The position numbers and the translations under genes are program-made. The notes below the pieces were generated by a model. That model made no database searches. It saw nothing but the letters and a program-made list of their open reading frames with translations, and was not told the origin of the DNA. From assembly GCA_013180625.2 (NCBI GenBank), contig SNVD02007645.1, positions 223,266 through 287,265 on the forward strand: DNA of 64,000 bases, in the 5' to 3' direction. Positions 11,741-24,030 of the stretch are shown here, piece by piece; positions within the stretch are counted from its first letter, which is position 1, and every line of letters begins with the position of its first letter. Origin of the DNA: Boswellia sacra (Eukaryota; Streptophyta; Magnoliopsida; Sapindales; Burseraceae).

Positions 11741-12524
11741 ACAACTTCAAAAATTCACCATAGATCAGACACTTCGAATTTTAGGTGATTTTAAATTCTA
11801 CATAATCCTAGACATGTCTAGTTTAATCAATAAAAATTTCAAAACCAAAAAGCAAACCTATAATTTTTAGAATTTTTCGTACTCAACACTACTCAATATA
11901 CTACAGAATTTGAACTCAAACATCCTTTTTAACCTCTTAACACCATCCAAGCTTCTTAGTTCTTTCATAACTCATCATGAATCATGTTTTTCAGCATTTT
12001 TCATGATATACATGACATGAAAACTCCATAAATCACTTTCTAACCTAATATTTCATAACAACCTCTCGTAACTCTAGGCTAGAAGTGAGAAAGAGAATAA
12101 ATTTTTACCTTCCTTCCTCTTAGAGTCTCCAATTTCTCCTTCAAATGCTTAGCAAAGTAGAGAGAGAATCAAGGAGCTGGTGTTTAGAGCAAGAAGCTAA
12201 GAAAAATGGTCTACAAAGGCCTTAGATTATATATATATCCACATGCGCATAATTTAATTTAGACCCCTAATTACATAGCTTTTTAATTACCTCCCAAATC
12301 TTTACTTTAATACCATACTACTTAGGCACAACCCATACACATTAACATATATACATTGTAACACAATAAGGTCAAGGCCACTTGCAAAATTTGGGATATC
12401 AGACTAGCTTACGTACATTTCTTCCTAAAACTCTTCTTTCTGCACTGACTTGCACAAGAACTAACTTGAGCGTCAAAGTGTAAACATTAATAACACCATC
12501 GATTGGCTTTTCTCTCTAACTTGG

Positions 12525-12876
12525 TGATGTAGCATGGTTTATTTTTACATTAAGAATAATTTAATCTTTTAAATAATTTAGTTATTTAGGGTTTAATTGA
12601 ATTAGGGATTTTATTATTTAGAGATTTTGACTTAATTAAGGATTTTAACTTTTTCTAATTTGACTCAAATTCCCAATCTGTTTAGAATTTTATGTCTTAT
12701 GTGTCATTAAGGTTATTCTTTATTATTTTGTTAGAAATTATTCAAACTTTGATTATTTTGATATATTGACAGATTATTCAGATAGATTGTTGAGTTGATT
12801 GTTGTGTAAGTATTGGTTGGAGGTTGTTTACGTTTGCGTTTAGGTTTTGATTGTTTGTTGCATGCGTTCCCCGTCA
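12525..12876 (+). repeat. 5' LTR, TATA box deleted
   Basis: 352 bp, 18 shorter than its partner. The missing block near 12712-12718 corresponds to the segment of the right LTR that contains TATAAATA. Confidence 0.85.
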
Positions 12877-12879
12877 AAT

Positions 12880-12892
12880 TGGTATTAGAGCC
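12880..12892 (+). other. Primer-binding site (tRNA-Met like, one change)
   Basis: TGGTATTAGAGCC starts four bases after the left LTR. It differs at one base from the usual TGGTATCAGAGCC. Confidence 0.85.
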
Positions 12893-13759
12893 TAACTTCA
12901 TTTTTTCAAAAACTATCTCAAATTTCAGAAGTCCTAAACATAGAAAACTCCAAACACAGGGACTGTTCATAGCTGGATTTACTGTTCATAACCAGCCATC
13001 GAAGAATCACCCTTCACTGAATCTACTGCACCGTAGATCAAGCCAACCCTATCAACTTTCACTTCATCACCATCCCTGAAATCTCATCAGAAAACCCCTA
13101 AAAACCCATAAACCCAAAAATTTGTTTTGGTAGCCATCACACAAACCACCGCGCGTACGCCTACACCACCTATCAGAAAGGCCTCATCGGCTACTGATTA
13201 GCAAAGTCTAGCCATCACCGACCAACGTTGATCATCGAAACATGCTTGTTTATCACTAAACTATTTGGCCTTTATGAACTTCATCTTCCATGGCGAAACT
13301 GGGATCTTCATCACCACCATGGGTCTCACTAGTCATTGGTCTATCATATGGCTACCCCACCGTTGTTGTCGGGTCATCAGAGCTCCATCATGCGCCTTCA
13401 CCCAATAATGCTTTTAAAGTTTAGGGTTTGGGAAATTTTTTCACATTAATTGGTAGAAAATCAGATTTGGGACTACTTTGGACAAAATAAAATGGCTCGC
13501 TTAATTTTTAAAAAGTCTCAATTTAGTCCCTCAATGTCTCAGAATTTTCACTTTAACCCATCTCTACGTAGTCTTCCCTACTTTTTGATTTTTTTAATCT
13601 AGTCCCAGTGGCTTATCAATGCTACCGAGCTTATTATAAACTTGATTGATAGGACCCTAATTATCATGAGAGTACCTTCAATGAGAAATTGAATCGTTGT
13701 GGGTATGATCTTCCTTGTGAAATTCCTCTTATTTATTATTTTCGTTATTCTCTAAGAAA

Positions 13760-14300
13760 ACTTCATCATTGATTTAAAGTTGAAGAAATATTTCAATGAT
13801 ATGAATCTTCCAAACTATTCTAAGGTTGAATGTGGAGCATCCAAATAAGAGATTTCGCTTATGAATGGTGGAAGGCTGAAGCAAAGGATGAAGAAAACAT
13901 GAAAGGAAGTCCAATGTGGCAAAAGATGAAACGGTTGATAATGGGCAAATATCTTGCACCTATAAGTAGGAAGTCTCAAACATTTGAGTATCCTATGATG
14001 GTAAGTGATCAAGTCTCAGTCTTTTAATGAGTCTCGTTTAAAAGCCCAACTTGATAAACTCATTTGTAAACAAAGGTTTGACCTCATTATGGAATCATCA
14101 TGTGCACCATCCCAAAAATACCATGAATATTGTACGAATGCACCTATTGCCACTCAAACACCTCTCCAAATTGATTTTTATCCGATCTTTACCCCATATC
14201 TTTGTGAGAAAGTCAACTTACCATGTGTGAACTCGTTGAAGAAGAAGTTCTAGATGCAAGAGAAGAAGTTGAGAAGATGCTATGGTTGATGATGTTCCAA
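13760..14300 (+). pseudogene. Ty3/gypsy-type gag fragment
   Basis: Around 13830-14000 the frame reads FAYEWWKAEAKDEE, then W-x-x-MKRLIMGKYLAP. This fits the retrotransposon gag pattern of a WW pair, a later tryptophan, MK and a terminal F/Y-x-P. Weaker peptide (LKAQLDKLICKQRFDLI) follows in another frame at 14040. Stops and frame changes break it, and no protease or RT follows. It places the element in the Ty3/gypsy group, tentatively. Confidence 0.6.
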
Positions 14301-14852
14301 GTAAGATTGATCATGAGGTTGAGAATTAAGTTAAAGATTTTGAAGTCAAGATTGAAGAGAGTTTTATTGAGGTAGAGTTTATGGGTGAAATTGACTCTAC
14401 ACATATTGAAGATCTCAAGGTTGGAGAGCATCTTATTAAAGTTATGCCTATAGTTGAAGAAGATTCTCTTGTGATTCCTAAACCATCTCATGATGAAAAT
14501 TCTTTTGACCCTCCTAAACCACTTTAAGAAGTCATCTCCTAGTCCAATATTGATGTTGATTTCATAGGTGGGGATCATGTGTTGGATAAATGTTCAAAGC
14601 AAGGCATGCTTGTCTCTATTTTGAAGTCTCCTCTAACGTTCATTGCTTTTTCACCAACATTGACGTCCATCATTACGACATTGCCTAGTGTTCAACCACT
14701 GATATTCACACTTTTGGACTACTGTGAAGTGCAGATTTAGATCGACAACTTTCTTGTGTTTGTGCAAGACAAGATTTAGTGCTTTATCTTGTTTTGGCAA
14801 CATTTTCCTTGAGCAACTCGCTAGGAGTTGAGTTTTTCAAGCAAGGAAGAAT

Positions 14853-15222
14853 TGATGCAGCATGATTTATTTTTATATTAGGGATAATTTATTCTTTTCA
14901 ATAATTTAATTATTTAGGGTTTAATTGAATTAGGAATTTTATTATTTAGGGATTTTGACTTAATTATGGATTTTTACTTTTTCTATTTTGACTCAAATTC
15001 TCAATCTATTTAGAATTCTACGTTTTATATTTCATTAGGGTTAGTCCAGTATAAATATAAGTTTTCATTATTATTTTATTAGATATTATTCAAACTTCGA
15101 TTATTTGATATATTGAGAGATTATTCAAATAGATTGTTGAGTTTATTGTTGTATGAGTGTTGGTTAGAGGTTATTTGCATTTGTTTTTAGATTTTGATTG
15201 TTTGTTATAAGGGATCCTGTCA
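14853..15222 (+). repeat. 3' LTR with TATA box
   Basis: 370 bp, the partner of 12525-12876. TATAAATA at 15050-15057 is the likely core promoter of this family. Confidence 0.85.
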
Positions 15223-15227
15223 ATTGG

Positions 15228-16996
15228 TTTTTGTGTTACAAAGCTTACTGAAGGCAGCTCACTTCCTGAATCATTGGGAAACACCTCATAACACCTCATA
15301 ACATGTCCAAGTTAGAAAAACCTAATTAGCTTAAGAAAAGCAATTAAAGGAAAACAAATAACTCACATTATGGTGTTAATTCATAATGGAAGTCTTTTCA
15401 GTGTGTGAAACTATTTTCATCCAAAGGGTTTCTCTTTGTTTTCATAATTCTAAGTGTGTCCTTTATTTTAAAGTTAAAAAATAAAAGAAAATTAATTTTT
15501 TTAATCAAACCTATCTCATCCTTTAAGAATAATATCAGTTATCCAATAAAATTACATGAGTTATTTCTTAATTTAGCAAGGAAAAACAATTAAATCATTG
15601 ATATTCCTAAAGTATGATTATAAAAATTATTAGTAAACTTATTTTTGTATATAAATTTAATAAATTATTGGTAAACTTATTTATCTGAATATTTCATATA
15701 GTTTGTAAAATTATTATCCTTTTCATTTTTTTCATCTAATTAAATTCCTAATTTATTGAGAATATTTTCAATATTACAAAAATGAGTTGAAAATGAATAA
15801 TATTTATTTATTTTTTAATTACAGGATGTACTCACAACATAGGTGATGAGAATAAAATTTATTTTCGTCGATATATAATCCTTTTCTGATTTATGACTGC
15901 ATTTAAACGAAAAGTGTAGTTATTTACATCCAAAAAACTTGCTAGCAACACCTGTCTTAAATTTATAATTTTTTTAATTACTTAACTATCCTTGGATAAC
16001 ATTACTTAAAAGACAACAACTTAAACTAGAAAGGGGATTGCGCAAACTCAAGAAACCGACCAAATTGGATATGCTAATCCGGTTGATTTTATTGGCTCTT
16101 GAGGCGGTGCAAAATGCCTATATAAAGGCATGGCTGTGCAATGTTCATTTCATACAACCTCAAGCTTCAACAAAGCTCTCGTGAAATTCAACGCTTTCTT
16201 TTCACACCTTATAATTTTGTACTCTTGCTATGCAACCTTCATTTAGTTACTATTGTAGTAAAACCTCGATAAAATAATACTACTGCGACTATAAAAAAAT
16301 ATTATTTTATAGAAGTTATTTTATTTATTGATAAATGAATGATTATTAATTTAAGAAGATTTTTATGTTTAATTACTTTTTTATCAAGCTTCATGTATGT
16401 GTTATAAATAATAGCGTTTACTAAACATTTCTCTGAAAATGGTCACCCAACTAATAATAAATTTAGATAACTACTTGCTATAACATGAAATAAATATACG
16501 TGCATGCTTTGCAAAAAATTAAGGATAAGGTTCGGTTCGGTTCGGTTCAGTTCAAATAGGAAGAATAAACAAAAAAAAACTTTAAAGGCATATTTTGAAC
16601 AAGAACATAATTGAGAAACTATAAGTTGTCAAGAAAAAATCATCTTAATATTATGAATTTTTTATGTTATTTGTTTTATGTTTTTATAATTGTTAATTTA
16701 CATTTTTTTGTTAGGAACTAAGGGCTTCCAAAATAAATCATCTTATGAATTTAACGAATTTATTAATTTAATCTATTGGCCCGAGCTGGAAGTAGAAAAT
16801 TTTATTATTTAACCAAAGTTATTATTTAATCAAACATCCATTTATGGATATTTTACTTTATTACATAATAAATTATCAACACGGAAAACTCATTATTTAT
16901 TAACATGAAGGTTGCTTTATGTCATCTAATATGGTTACTTTCATGAGTCTTATCTTTGATTACAACTAAGTAAAGCCCAACCTTTATTTTAAAGAG
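15228..16996. other. Intergenic, with an orphan promoter-like stretch
   Basis: AT-rich with no coding frame beyond short ones. Near 16080-16200 base composition rises, and CTATATAAAGG (16119-16129) is followed about 30 bases on by a leader-like CAATGTTCATTTC. No open frame follows before AT-rich DNA resumes. At 16527-16547 there is a short run of GGTTCG repeats. Confidence 0.4.
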
Positions 16997-17194
16997 TAAT
17001 ACTACTCTTACAAACTACTTATAAAAACTCATCGATACAAACTAATATAGCATTATGTGATTTGATAAATAAATACAATGATTGCATAAATATATGCTAA
17101 TAATAAATAGTATTAATTAAAATGGGTGACGTGGTGATCATATAAGGAAGCCACATCAGTTTGTATAAATAATTAATAAGACTAGCATCACTGT
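16997..17194. mobile_element. MITE-like element
   Basis: The left end GTAATACTACTCTTACAAAC and the inverse of the right end GTGATGCTAGTCTTATTAA match well. The element is about 200 bp, non-coding and AT-rich. Similar but more diverged elements lie near 41808 and 50005. The superfamily is not clear. Confidence 0.5.
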
Positions 17195-17348
17195 ATTTTA
17201 AATGATTGTTTTTGTTTCTTGTTATAAAAATATACATGTCAAATTTAGTAAGCCTTGAATTTGTAATTTGTTGCACTTGACAAGTATGTAAAATTATATA
17301 TCTCATGAGTGAAAAGCAATGCGCTAGGATACATTAAAAATAAATTTA

Positions 17349-17876
17349 TGATGCGGAAGCTAAAAGAAAAGATAATTATGAACAAAGGTTCAAATTTTTT
17401 TTATTTAATATGATATGAATTGATTACATGACGAGGGTAAACTAACGCTTATATAGGCTAAATAATCCTAATACTTGTCAAACAAGTAAAACTAATTTAA
17501 GAAAATAAAATCCTACAAAAACTAAAATATCATAAAAAACTAGAATGCTAATTAAACAAGAAAATAATATTTGACTAAAATAATAAAACTCCTAATTAGA
17601 CTCAAATAAATCAAGAAATATCCTAATTCAATCAAAATAAACCTATATAAGATATTACAACTTGAATTGGAAAGAAAATAAACTAAGAAAAGGAATTTTG
17701 AAACAATTAGGAAAGTTGAAAAACGACATTGCAAGGGCTTGCCAGAACCATGTGAGGGCTCACCTTTGAACTAGAAAGCCTTGTGAGGGCTCGCTAGGAA
17801 CCATGAGAGGGATTGTCAATGATTTTGCATAGAACACCCACTTTTGCTGCTTGCTTTATATTTTTGTCTTATATCA
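17349..17876 (-). repeat. 3' LTR of element 17349-20048
   Basis: 528 bp. The minus-strand TATA (CTATATAAG, near 17449-17457) is kept. Copies of a 'gcgagggctcgc' motif at 17735-17815 are partly changed to TG/CA forms. Confidence 0.92.
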
Positions 17877-19500
17877 GTTCCCCTTTTCTTTAAAAGAACT
17901 CGTCGTTGAGTTCACATATCTAGAGAATGAAATTTCATTAGATTAGCAAGTTATCTCTCTTGTCTTCACTCAAGTCTCCAGGAACATACTTGAATCCATA
18001 AAACTTCATCTTCACTTTGATTCTTGATAAGCTAGACTTTGCATGATAGAATTTTGGAGCATACCGCCAATCTTTTATTTTTGAATCCCAAACCTTTTTG
18101 CCTTGATCTTTCTTGATACCTACCTCATCACGCTCTTCTTGGATAAAAGGATTAAATACCACATCATATTGTTTATTCATCAAACTCGCCCTTGAGTTGT
18201 CTTGGAATAATTCATCTACTACAAGTTTATAAAAAAAAAAAAAATTTGAAGATAAATGGACTTACATTTTGCCATGAACTTTTGTATAAAACCTGGTGTG
18301 GGTCAAATAAAATTTGCCAAAAATTTTGATCAGATTGATATTTTCTAGTCTGAAGACCAGATTGATATTCCTTTTCTAAGGACCAGATTGATATTTGCCA
18401 TCACAAGGGCTTGTTTTGTTTTCTTGTTGCAGGGGCCTGTGAGACAGTTTCCATTGTAGGGTCCTGTTTGATAATTTTTATCGTAGGGGCATGTCGTAAT
18501 TTTTCATCACAAGGGGTTGACTGTAGTTTTCCATCCAAATCATGAATGGATTGATTTTCGGCTAAGAAACTCAGCATCTCTACTTGGGGTTTTTTGATCG
18601 GCTCACTCTGATTTGAATGGTGAGGGAGGTAGCTACTCACTTGTCGATTTTGGATGGTTTTAGCAATGGATGACAATTGCTCCTTTTATAATGGCGGTTA
18701 TGGTGGTTTCCTACGATCTTGATAAGCGTCGACCTTGGGTTCATCATCTACGATGACCAACGAATCTTCCTGGAAGGGTGGTTTCATTTCAATTGTCAGT
18801 GGTCTCGGTTGTTGATTGTATAACCACAACATTAACACATTTTTTCCTAGAGGTCTAGCTGCAATTTGACATCAACAAGAAAGGAAAATTTGTTGCCCAT
18901 ATTCCAATCTATCAATTTGTGGTGGAGGTGAGATTTCACTTTCCGTTTAATAATGAATTGTGTTGTTAACGATTGACAAAGGTTCCCCATCTTTTTCATG
19001 AATTCCTTCAACTCTTTTTGAACCTTCCATAAAATTTTTCTTCGAAACTCTCCTCGACTATTTCTAAAATTTCTATAGATTTTTCTACACAGCTCTCTTC
19101 ACTTTTCACATCAAAAATCTCTTATTTTTCTTCTTCAATTTTATTTTCAAAAGATTTGAGCTTGTTGTACTTACCAGCGACTCCATCATCCAATTCAGTA
19201 TCCGTTGACCCAATACGTGGAACTTTGCAATTGTATTAAGAAAGTCTGTTTGTAGGGTATGCAAGCCTCAATCTCTCTTTTCGCTATGTCTTCGCTCATT
19301 CTTGCTGTTACTGCCAATCCTTTCCATCCAACGATGCTCTTCGGTTCCCTCTAATTGATGAGACACATAATTAAGTAGAAGTTGTAAAGATTGGACAGCC
19401 ACCATGATAGATTCATCAATTATTGCTTTAGTTCTCTGATCATCGTCATGAGAACCATTGCCTACCGGCTCATTATGTGCCATAGAAGACAAGTAACTTT
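17877..19500 (-). pseudogene. Internal region of LTR element, unrecognised broken frames
   Basis: Beside the primer-binding site, frame 19492-19268 reads MSSMAHNEPVGNGSHDDD and could be the start of a gag-like protein. Near the polypurine tract, frame 18183-17938 carries WDSKIKDWRYAPKFYH. Neither matches a family I know, and all frames between are broken. A short repeat 'gaccagattgatatt' occurs three times at 18325-18395, followed by repeated 'aggg(g)c' text. Confidence 0.5.
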
Positions 19501-19514
19501 GGCTCTGATGCCAA
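19501..19514 (-). other. Primer-binding site (tRNA-Met like)
   Basis: The minus strand reads TTGGCATCAGAGCC three bases inside the right LTR, one base away from the usual TGGTATCAGAGCC. Confidence 0.88.
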
Positions 19515-19517
19515 ATT

Positions 19518-20048
19518 TGACGTGGAAGCTAAAAGAAAAGATAATTATGAACAAAAGTTCAAAAGTTGTTTAATTGATATGATATCATGAATTGATTACA
19601 TGACTAGGGTAAACTAACCCTTATATAGGCTAAATAATTCTAATACTTGTAAAACAAGTAAAACTAAATTAAGAAAACAAAATCCCACGAAAACTAAAGT
19701 ATTCTAAAAAATTAGAATCCTAATTAAAGAAGAAAATAATATTTGACTAAAATAATAAAAAATCTAATTAGACTCAAATAAATCCAGAAATATCATAATT
19801 CAGTCAAAATAAATCTAAATAAGATATTACAGCTCGAATTGGAGAGAAAATAACTGGGAAAAGGAATTCTAAAACAATTAGGAAAGCTGAAAAATGACAT
19901 TGCGAGGGCTCACTAGAACCATGCAAGGGCTCGCCTTCAAACCTAAAAAGCCTTGCGAGGGCTCGCTAGGAACCATGCAAGGGCTCGCCATTGATTCTAC
20001 ATAGAGCACTTACTTTTGCTGCTTGCTTCATATTTTTGTCCTACATCA
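19518..20048 (-). repeat. 5' LTR of element 17349-20048
   Basis: 531 bp, the partner of 17349-17876. It carries four copies of a GC-rich motif, (T)GCGAGGGCTCGC or variants, at 19898-19990. Confidence 0.92.
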
Positions 20049-20053
20049 ATTTA

Positions 20054-22923
20054 TCTAGAAGAAACAATCAAGGAAGAAAATAAAACACCCAGACATGATA
20101 AAATGAAAGTCATGGTGTTTGTTCTTAACTATTTTGCCAAAAAAAAAAAATCAAGATTTGATACCTTATAATTGATGACTTGTTGATTCTCTAAAGGACA
20201 AATGCAGATGTATTTCTTTCCTAAGTTCAAAAAGGCTAGATCAAGTAACATGTGATTTCAAAACCAAAAATTAGCTATTTATTAAATTTTGATATTTTTG
20301 GTGATAACCTCAATAATGAAATTGTGTAGAGAACTATTGATTGGACAGCCTTGATCAACAAGACTCTATCAACTTTTGCTTGCCTCAAATTTGCTTTTGC
20401 AACTATAATTAAGAGTTAATTTATAGAAATGACTCTTCATTGGTTGGTAGCAAGAAAGCACAAGGGCACTTATACATGCTCAATTTAAACACTTTTTGTT
20501 TTGTTTTTGGTTTTTATTACTTTTCTTGTTTTCTTCAATGAATTAGATTGGACTGCATTAACTTAGTATAAACTTAATTTTTAATTTAAATTAGTCCTAA
20601 AAAATTTAAATAAAGGCTAGGTTTTGTTTGTTTTCATATTTTGAAAACGCATATTTAGCAAAATATTTTAAATCGATATGGACCATAAATTATTTTCAAA
20701 ATTAAAAAAAATTAAAACTGAATACGTATTCTTAATTTTGAAAACAAAAGCATAAAATTCAAAAACAAATAAAACCTACCTTCTTTAATCAATGTATACA
20801 ATCAAATTGTAATTGCTTGACAATTTTACACACGACATTAGTCCACGTTTAATTTGATCTAAGATAGCCTTCTCTTATGTGGTAAGATCATCATCCTATT
20901 GAAGTTCGAACTTCATATTGCATGATTCTTTGGCCTTTTGAATTATGGATTTGTATTCTCTCACTTTTATTGAGTATAATATTTTTGGCTTAAGTCCTTA
21001 ACAAGGCTTTAGCTAGAATGCACCAGCTGCATCAATGCATGCCATTCCAAAACTTCGGGAAAATGTTTGTAAAATTTAGCATCGATTGAAAAAAAAAAAA
21101 AGAAGAAGATTAAAAGCATCCATTTCTAACTTTTATATGCTAATTTTCTTTTATAAAAAAATTGAAAACATTCATTTCTAACTTTTATATGAATGGAAGT
21201 TAGAAATGGGCATGCCCAAACTTTTTTGTAATTGTTTCTGACTATTACATAAGCTTTCTCGAATTTTGTGAACATTTCTAGAAATTTTAGATTATGCACT
21301 TTGTGCAATGTAGGATAACCTTGGAATTGGGTTTTCCATGAGCTTCAAATGATCCTATGTTAATGTAATGTCAAACCCTTTCAATACTTATTTTCAAGAA
21401 ACCTACACCCACCCTTATATAAATTTATTTATTTATTTATTAAATTTATACAAGCTTATAATAAATAAACTTATATAAATTTATACAGTGGCGGACCCAG
21501 AAATTTATCAAGGGGGGCACCATACATATTTTTATATTTATAATTTATTTGATAGATTTTTATGATATGAGAAAATTTGCTAAAAAATAATAAAAAATAC
21601 CCCTAGAGATATGGACAAAATAAACCTTACCCTTTAGAAAAATTTCTCAAACATAATTTTCAAATGATATTTACTATTTGTTTACCCTAATTAATACAAA
21701 TAAATTAACAACAAAAGAAAGACATGGTACAATTGTATAAATATTATAACATGTTATTAAAATAGTTAGTCATTACTATTCACCAAAGTTCTTCAAATTT
21801 GTACTCATCTAATAACAATTGTTTTTTTTTTTGGTAAAACATAGAAAAGATTAAAAGAAATCACATAATTTATGTCAAGCTAAATAAATAAGAACTAAAA
21901 ATATCTAAAATTATATTTATGAATATATTAATAGAAATTAACTAAAATATAACATAAATCTACATATTGTATGTGTAGCTGCATGCAGTAGTCTACGACT
22001 AAGGGATAAGTGGTTTAGCATTGAGAAAAAAAAATGATATTAAAACTTTGAAATTAGGTTTGTTTTCAACGAAAGAGAATTTAAATAACTCTAAAAAATA
22101 AGTGGGGATCAACGAAATTTTTCTGAATTTATATAAATAATAAATAAAAATAGTATTTATTTATTTATATTATTAAATAATTAAATAAATAATATAAATT
22201 AATTAAGATAAATATATCTATATGTATAAATATAATATATATAAATTAATAAATGTTTATGTAAATTTATATATATTTATTTATAAATAAATCTAAATTA
22301 AAAAATTAAATTTAATAAATAAAAAAGAAATATGTAAAAATTAAATTCGTATGTAAACAAACATGAATAAATAATATAATATATAAAAAGTTAAATTTAT
22401 AGGTAAACTAAATTTAAATTTAAATTAAATTATATAGTTTTGTTTTTATATTGTACTTATTTATAAATTTATTTATATAAACCAATTTATAAATAATTTT
22501 TTGTTAATAAATTTAAATATATTTATTAAGATAATACACACACAAATATAGATTTTACCATACAATATGTTGTCTTCTATTAAGATAATATTATTTATTA
22601 TATATTTATAATAAATTTAAAAATCTTTAAAATTATTAATTTCATATATTTTTAATATTTTTTCTATTGTATACTAGAATATGAAAAATAAAATAAATAT
22701 TTTTTACATATTAAAAAAATTATTATATAGTATTACTCACATATTGAACAAAATTAACGTATTTATTTGTACAACCAAAAATAGTAATTTGATTTGCGTA
22801 TGAATCAAGGATGAGATTCCTATAGTAAACCAAATATAGTAATATATTTTTTACATAGATCAAATTCTCATGCTCTATTTTCCTAAAAATGTGCACTCCA
22901 TCCCAATAAAACTAAAACCCTGT
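20054..22923. other. Long AT-rich intergenic stretch, TE debris
   Basis: No gene is seen on either strand. A short hairpin-like repeat (CATTTCTAACTTTTATATG, direct and inverted) lies at 21110-21210. At 21487-21520 the text CAGTGGCGGACCCAGAAATT then AAGGGGGGCACC matches a terminal motif often met in plant DNA-transposon remnants, but no other end was found. 22100-22800 is almost entirely A and T. Confidence 0.5.
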
Positions 22924-23291
22924 TGTTGATGCACGATTTCCAGACGGTCGGGAAGCGGGTCGAAGCTCGAATTGTACGTCGGGTCCAATCCTGCGAGCAA
23001 AGAAAAATAGTCAGGGGTGCCGGCGAAAACCCTCCGACGCTCAAGTCAGTTTTCGGCACTCCGAAATTTTCTGGGAGAATTTCCTAGAGAGAGAAGCTCT
23101 CAAAAGCAAAGGAAATTTAAAGAGAGAATGAGTTCAGAAAAGTGTGCATACCTTGAGTAATAATTCGGAGGGTTTATATAGAAGTCAAGATGAGTCATTA
23201 TAGAACCCAAATAATAGGCCCAAATAATGGGTTTAGTAAGGGCTTACTGTATTAGATTTAATTGAGGCCCAATTTTATTATGGCCATAACA
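22924..23291 (-). repeat. 3' LTR of the Tat-type element
   Basis: 368 bp, the partner of 30682-31063. The minus-strand TATA (CTATATAAACC) lies near 23172-23182. It is followed on plus by GTAGCCCCCCAAGCCC, the complement of the polypurine tract (23292-23307). Confidence 0.93.
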
Positions 23292-23307
23292 GTAGCCCCC
23301 CAAGCCC

Positions 23308-24030
23308 AAGTCGACTAACGGGTCGACGTATGGACTATTTAGTTATTCAGGGCTATAAATTAAAGATCATTAGAAAGCCCAAATAGTGAGTTTAATCATA
23401 CATGTAAATCTAATGCGACTTGAAACCTAGATGGGCGTCACGGAGATGGAAATTATATAATTAACAAATATGGTGTAGACCTTTCCGTCTATATAAAATC
23501 TCTTTTAATTTTTTTTTATATATCCTTGCCGCAAGTATTAAAAACCCTAGCAAGTTGACATAAAGCAAGGGGTCAAAGTTGGGAGGCGATAATAGAGCCG
23601 CAACAAGGAATAATTTACTTCTTGGAGGAGGTAAGTTTGGAAGGTGGCCGCGTGGGGTGTTCTGGACAAACACAGCAAGAGGTAAATCTTCCCTTCTCCC
23701 TCCTCTTTTCTCTTTTCAATGAATGTTGTTCAAATATTGCGGCTTTGAAAAAATTGTATTCTATATGTTTGATTTTCTCGATATGCTTTTCCGAAGAGTT
23801 CTGAACATGCATGCATAGTTCATAAAGGTGGGATTCAGGGCTACGGGACTGTGGCATGTAGGTTCAAAAGCTAAAAAATTTTTTTATCTAAGTGGTCACT
23901 ATGAAAGTAAGGTGGCGGCTAACTATAAAGCGGTGGGAACTTTAGGAAAAAGCCTTAGGTAAAACAATTTCCAACCATGTGAAATTGCTTCCGAGTTGAA
24001 GCAATAGCCAATAGAATGGCTTATGCATGG
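23308..24030. other. 3' non-coding part of the Tat-type element
   Basis: Between the polypurine tract and the GC-rich repeats. Short frames occur on both strands but none is recognisable, and no RT or integrase text is seen. Confidence 0.5.

Larger units (their letters stand above)
1691..12403. mobile_element. Old LTR-like element, split by two later insertions
   Basis: The left end begins TGTCACACCCC at 1691, a common terminal sequence of plant LTR elements. The right end, near 12391-12403, reads GGGATATCAGA, which matches the inverse of the left end at 7 of 11 positions with mostly G-to-A changes, as expected from decay of methylated DNA. The flanks are CTAGT (1686-1690) and CTAGC (12404-12408), a possible 5-bp target duplication with one mismatch. 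Without the copia element (2529-9877) and the LINE-type insertion (about 10088-11740), about 1.7 kb remains, with no coding capacity seen. It could be a solo LTR or a small non-autonomous element. The right end is the weaker call. Confidence 0.45.
12525..15222 (+). mobile_element. Non-autonomous LTR retrotransposon with gag remnant
   Basis: Direct repeats 12525-12876 and 14853-15222 share long stretches (for example TTATTTAGGGTTTAATTGAA), start TGATG and end GTCA. The flanks CTTGG (12520-12524) and ATTGG (15223-15227) form a 5-bp target duplication with one change. The primer-binding site after the left LTR sets the plus orientation, and a purine-rich AGCAAGGAAGAA precedes the right LTR. The internal region of about 2 kb holds only a gag fragment and no pol. 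The left LTR lacks the TATA box found in the right one. Confidence 0.85.
17349..20048 (-). mobile_element. Non-autonomous LTR retrotransposon
   Basis: Direct repeats 17349-17876 and 19518-20048 begin TGA(T/C)G(C/T)GGAAGC and end ATCA. They are flanked by a perfect 5-bp duplication ATTTA (17344-17348 and 20049-20053). The primer-binding site beside the right LTR and a purine tract (on minus, TTTTAAAGAAAAGGGGAAC) beside the left LTR set the minus orientation. The internal 1.6 kb has only short broken frames and no recognisable pol. Confidence 0.92.

Noticed and set aside
16519..16550. GGTTCG repeats as a telomere-like or tRNA T-loop signal
   Set aside because: The unit is not the plant telomere repeat TTTAGGG, and no cloverleaf can be built around the GTTCG word.
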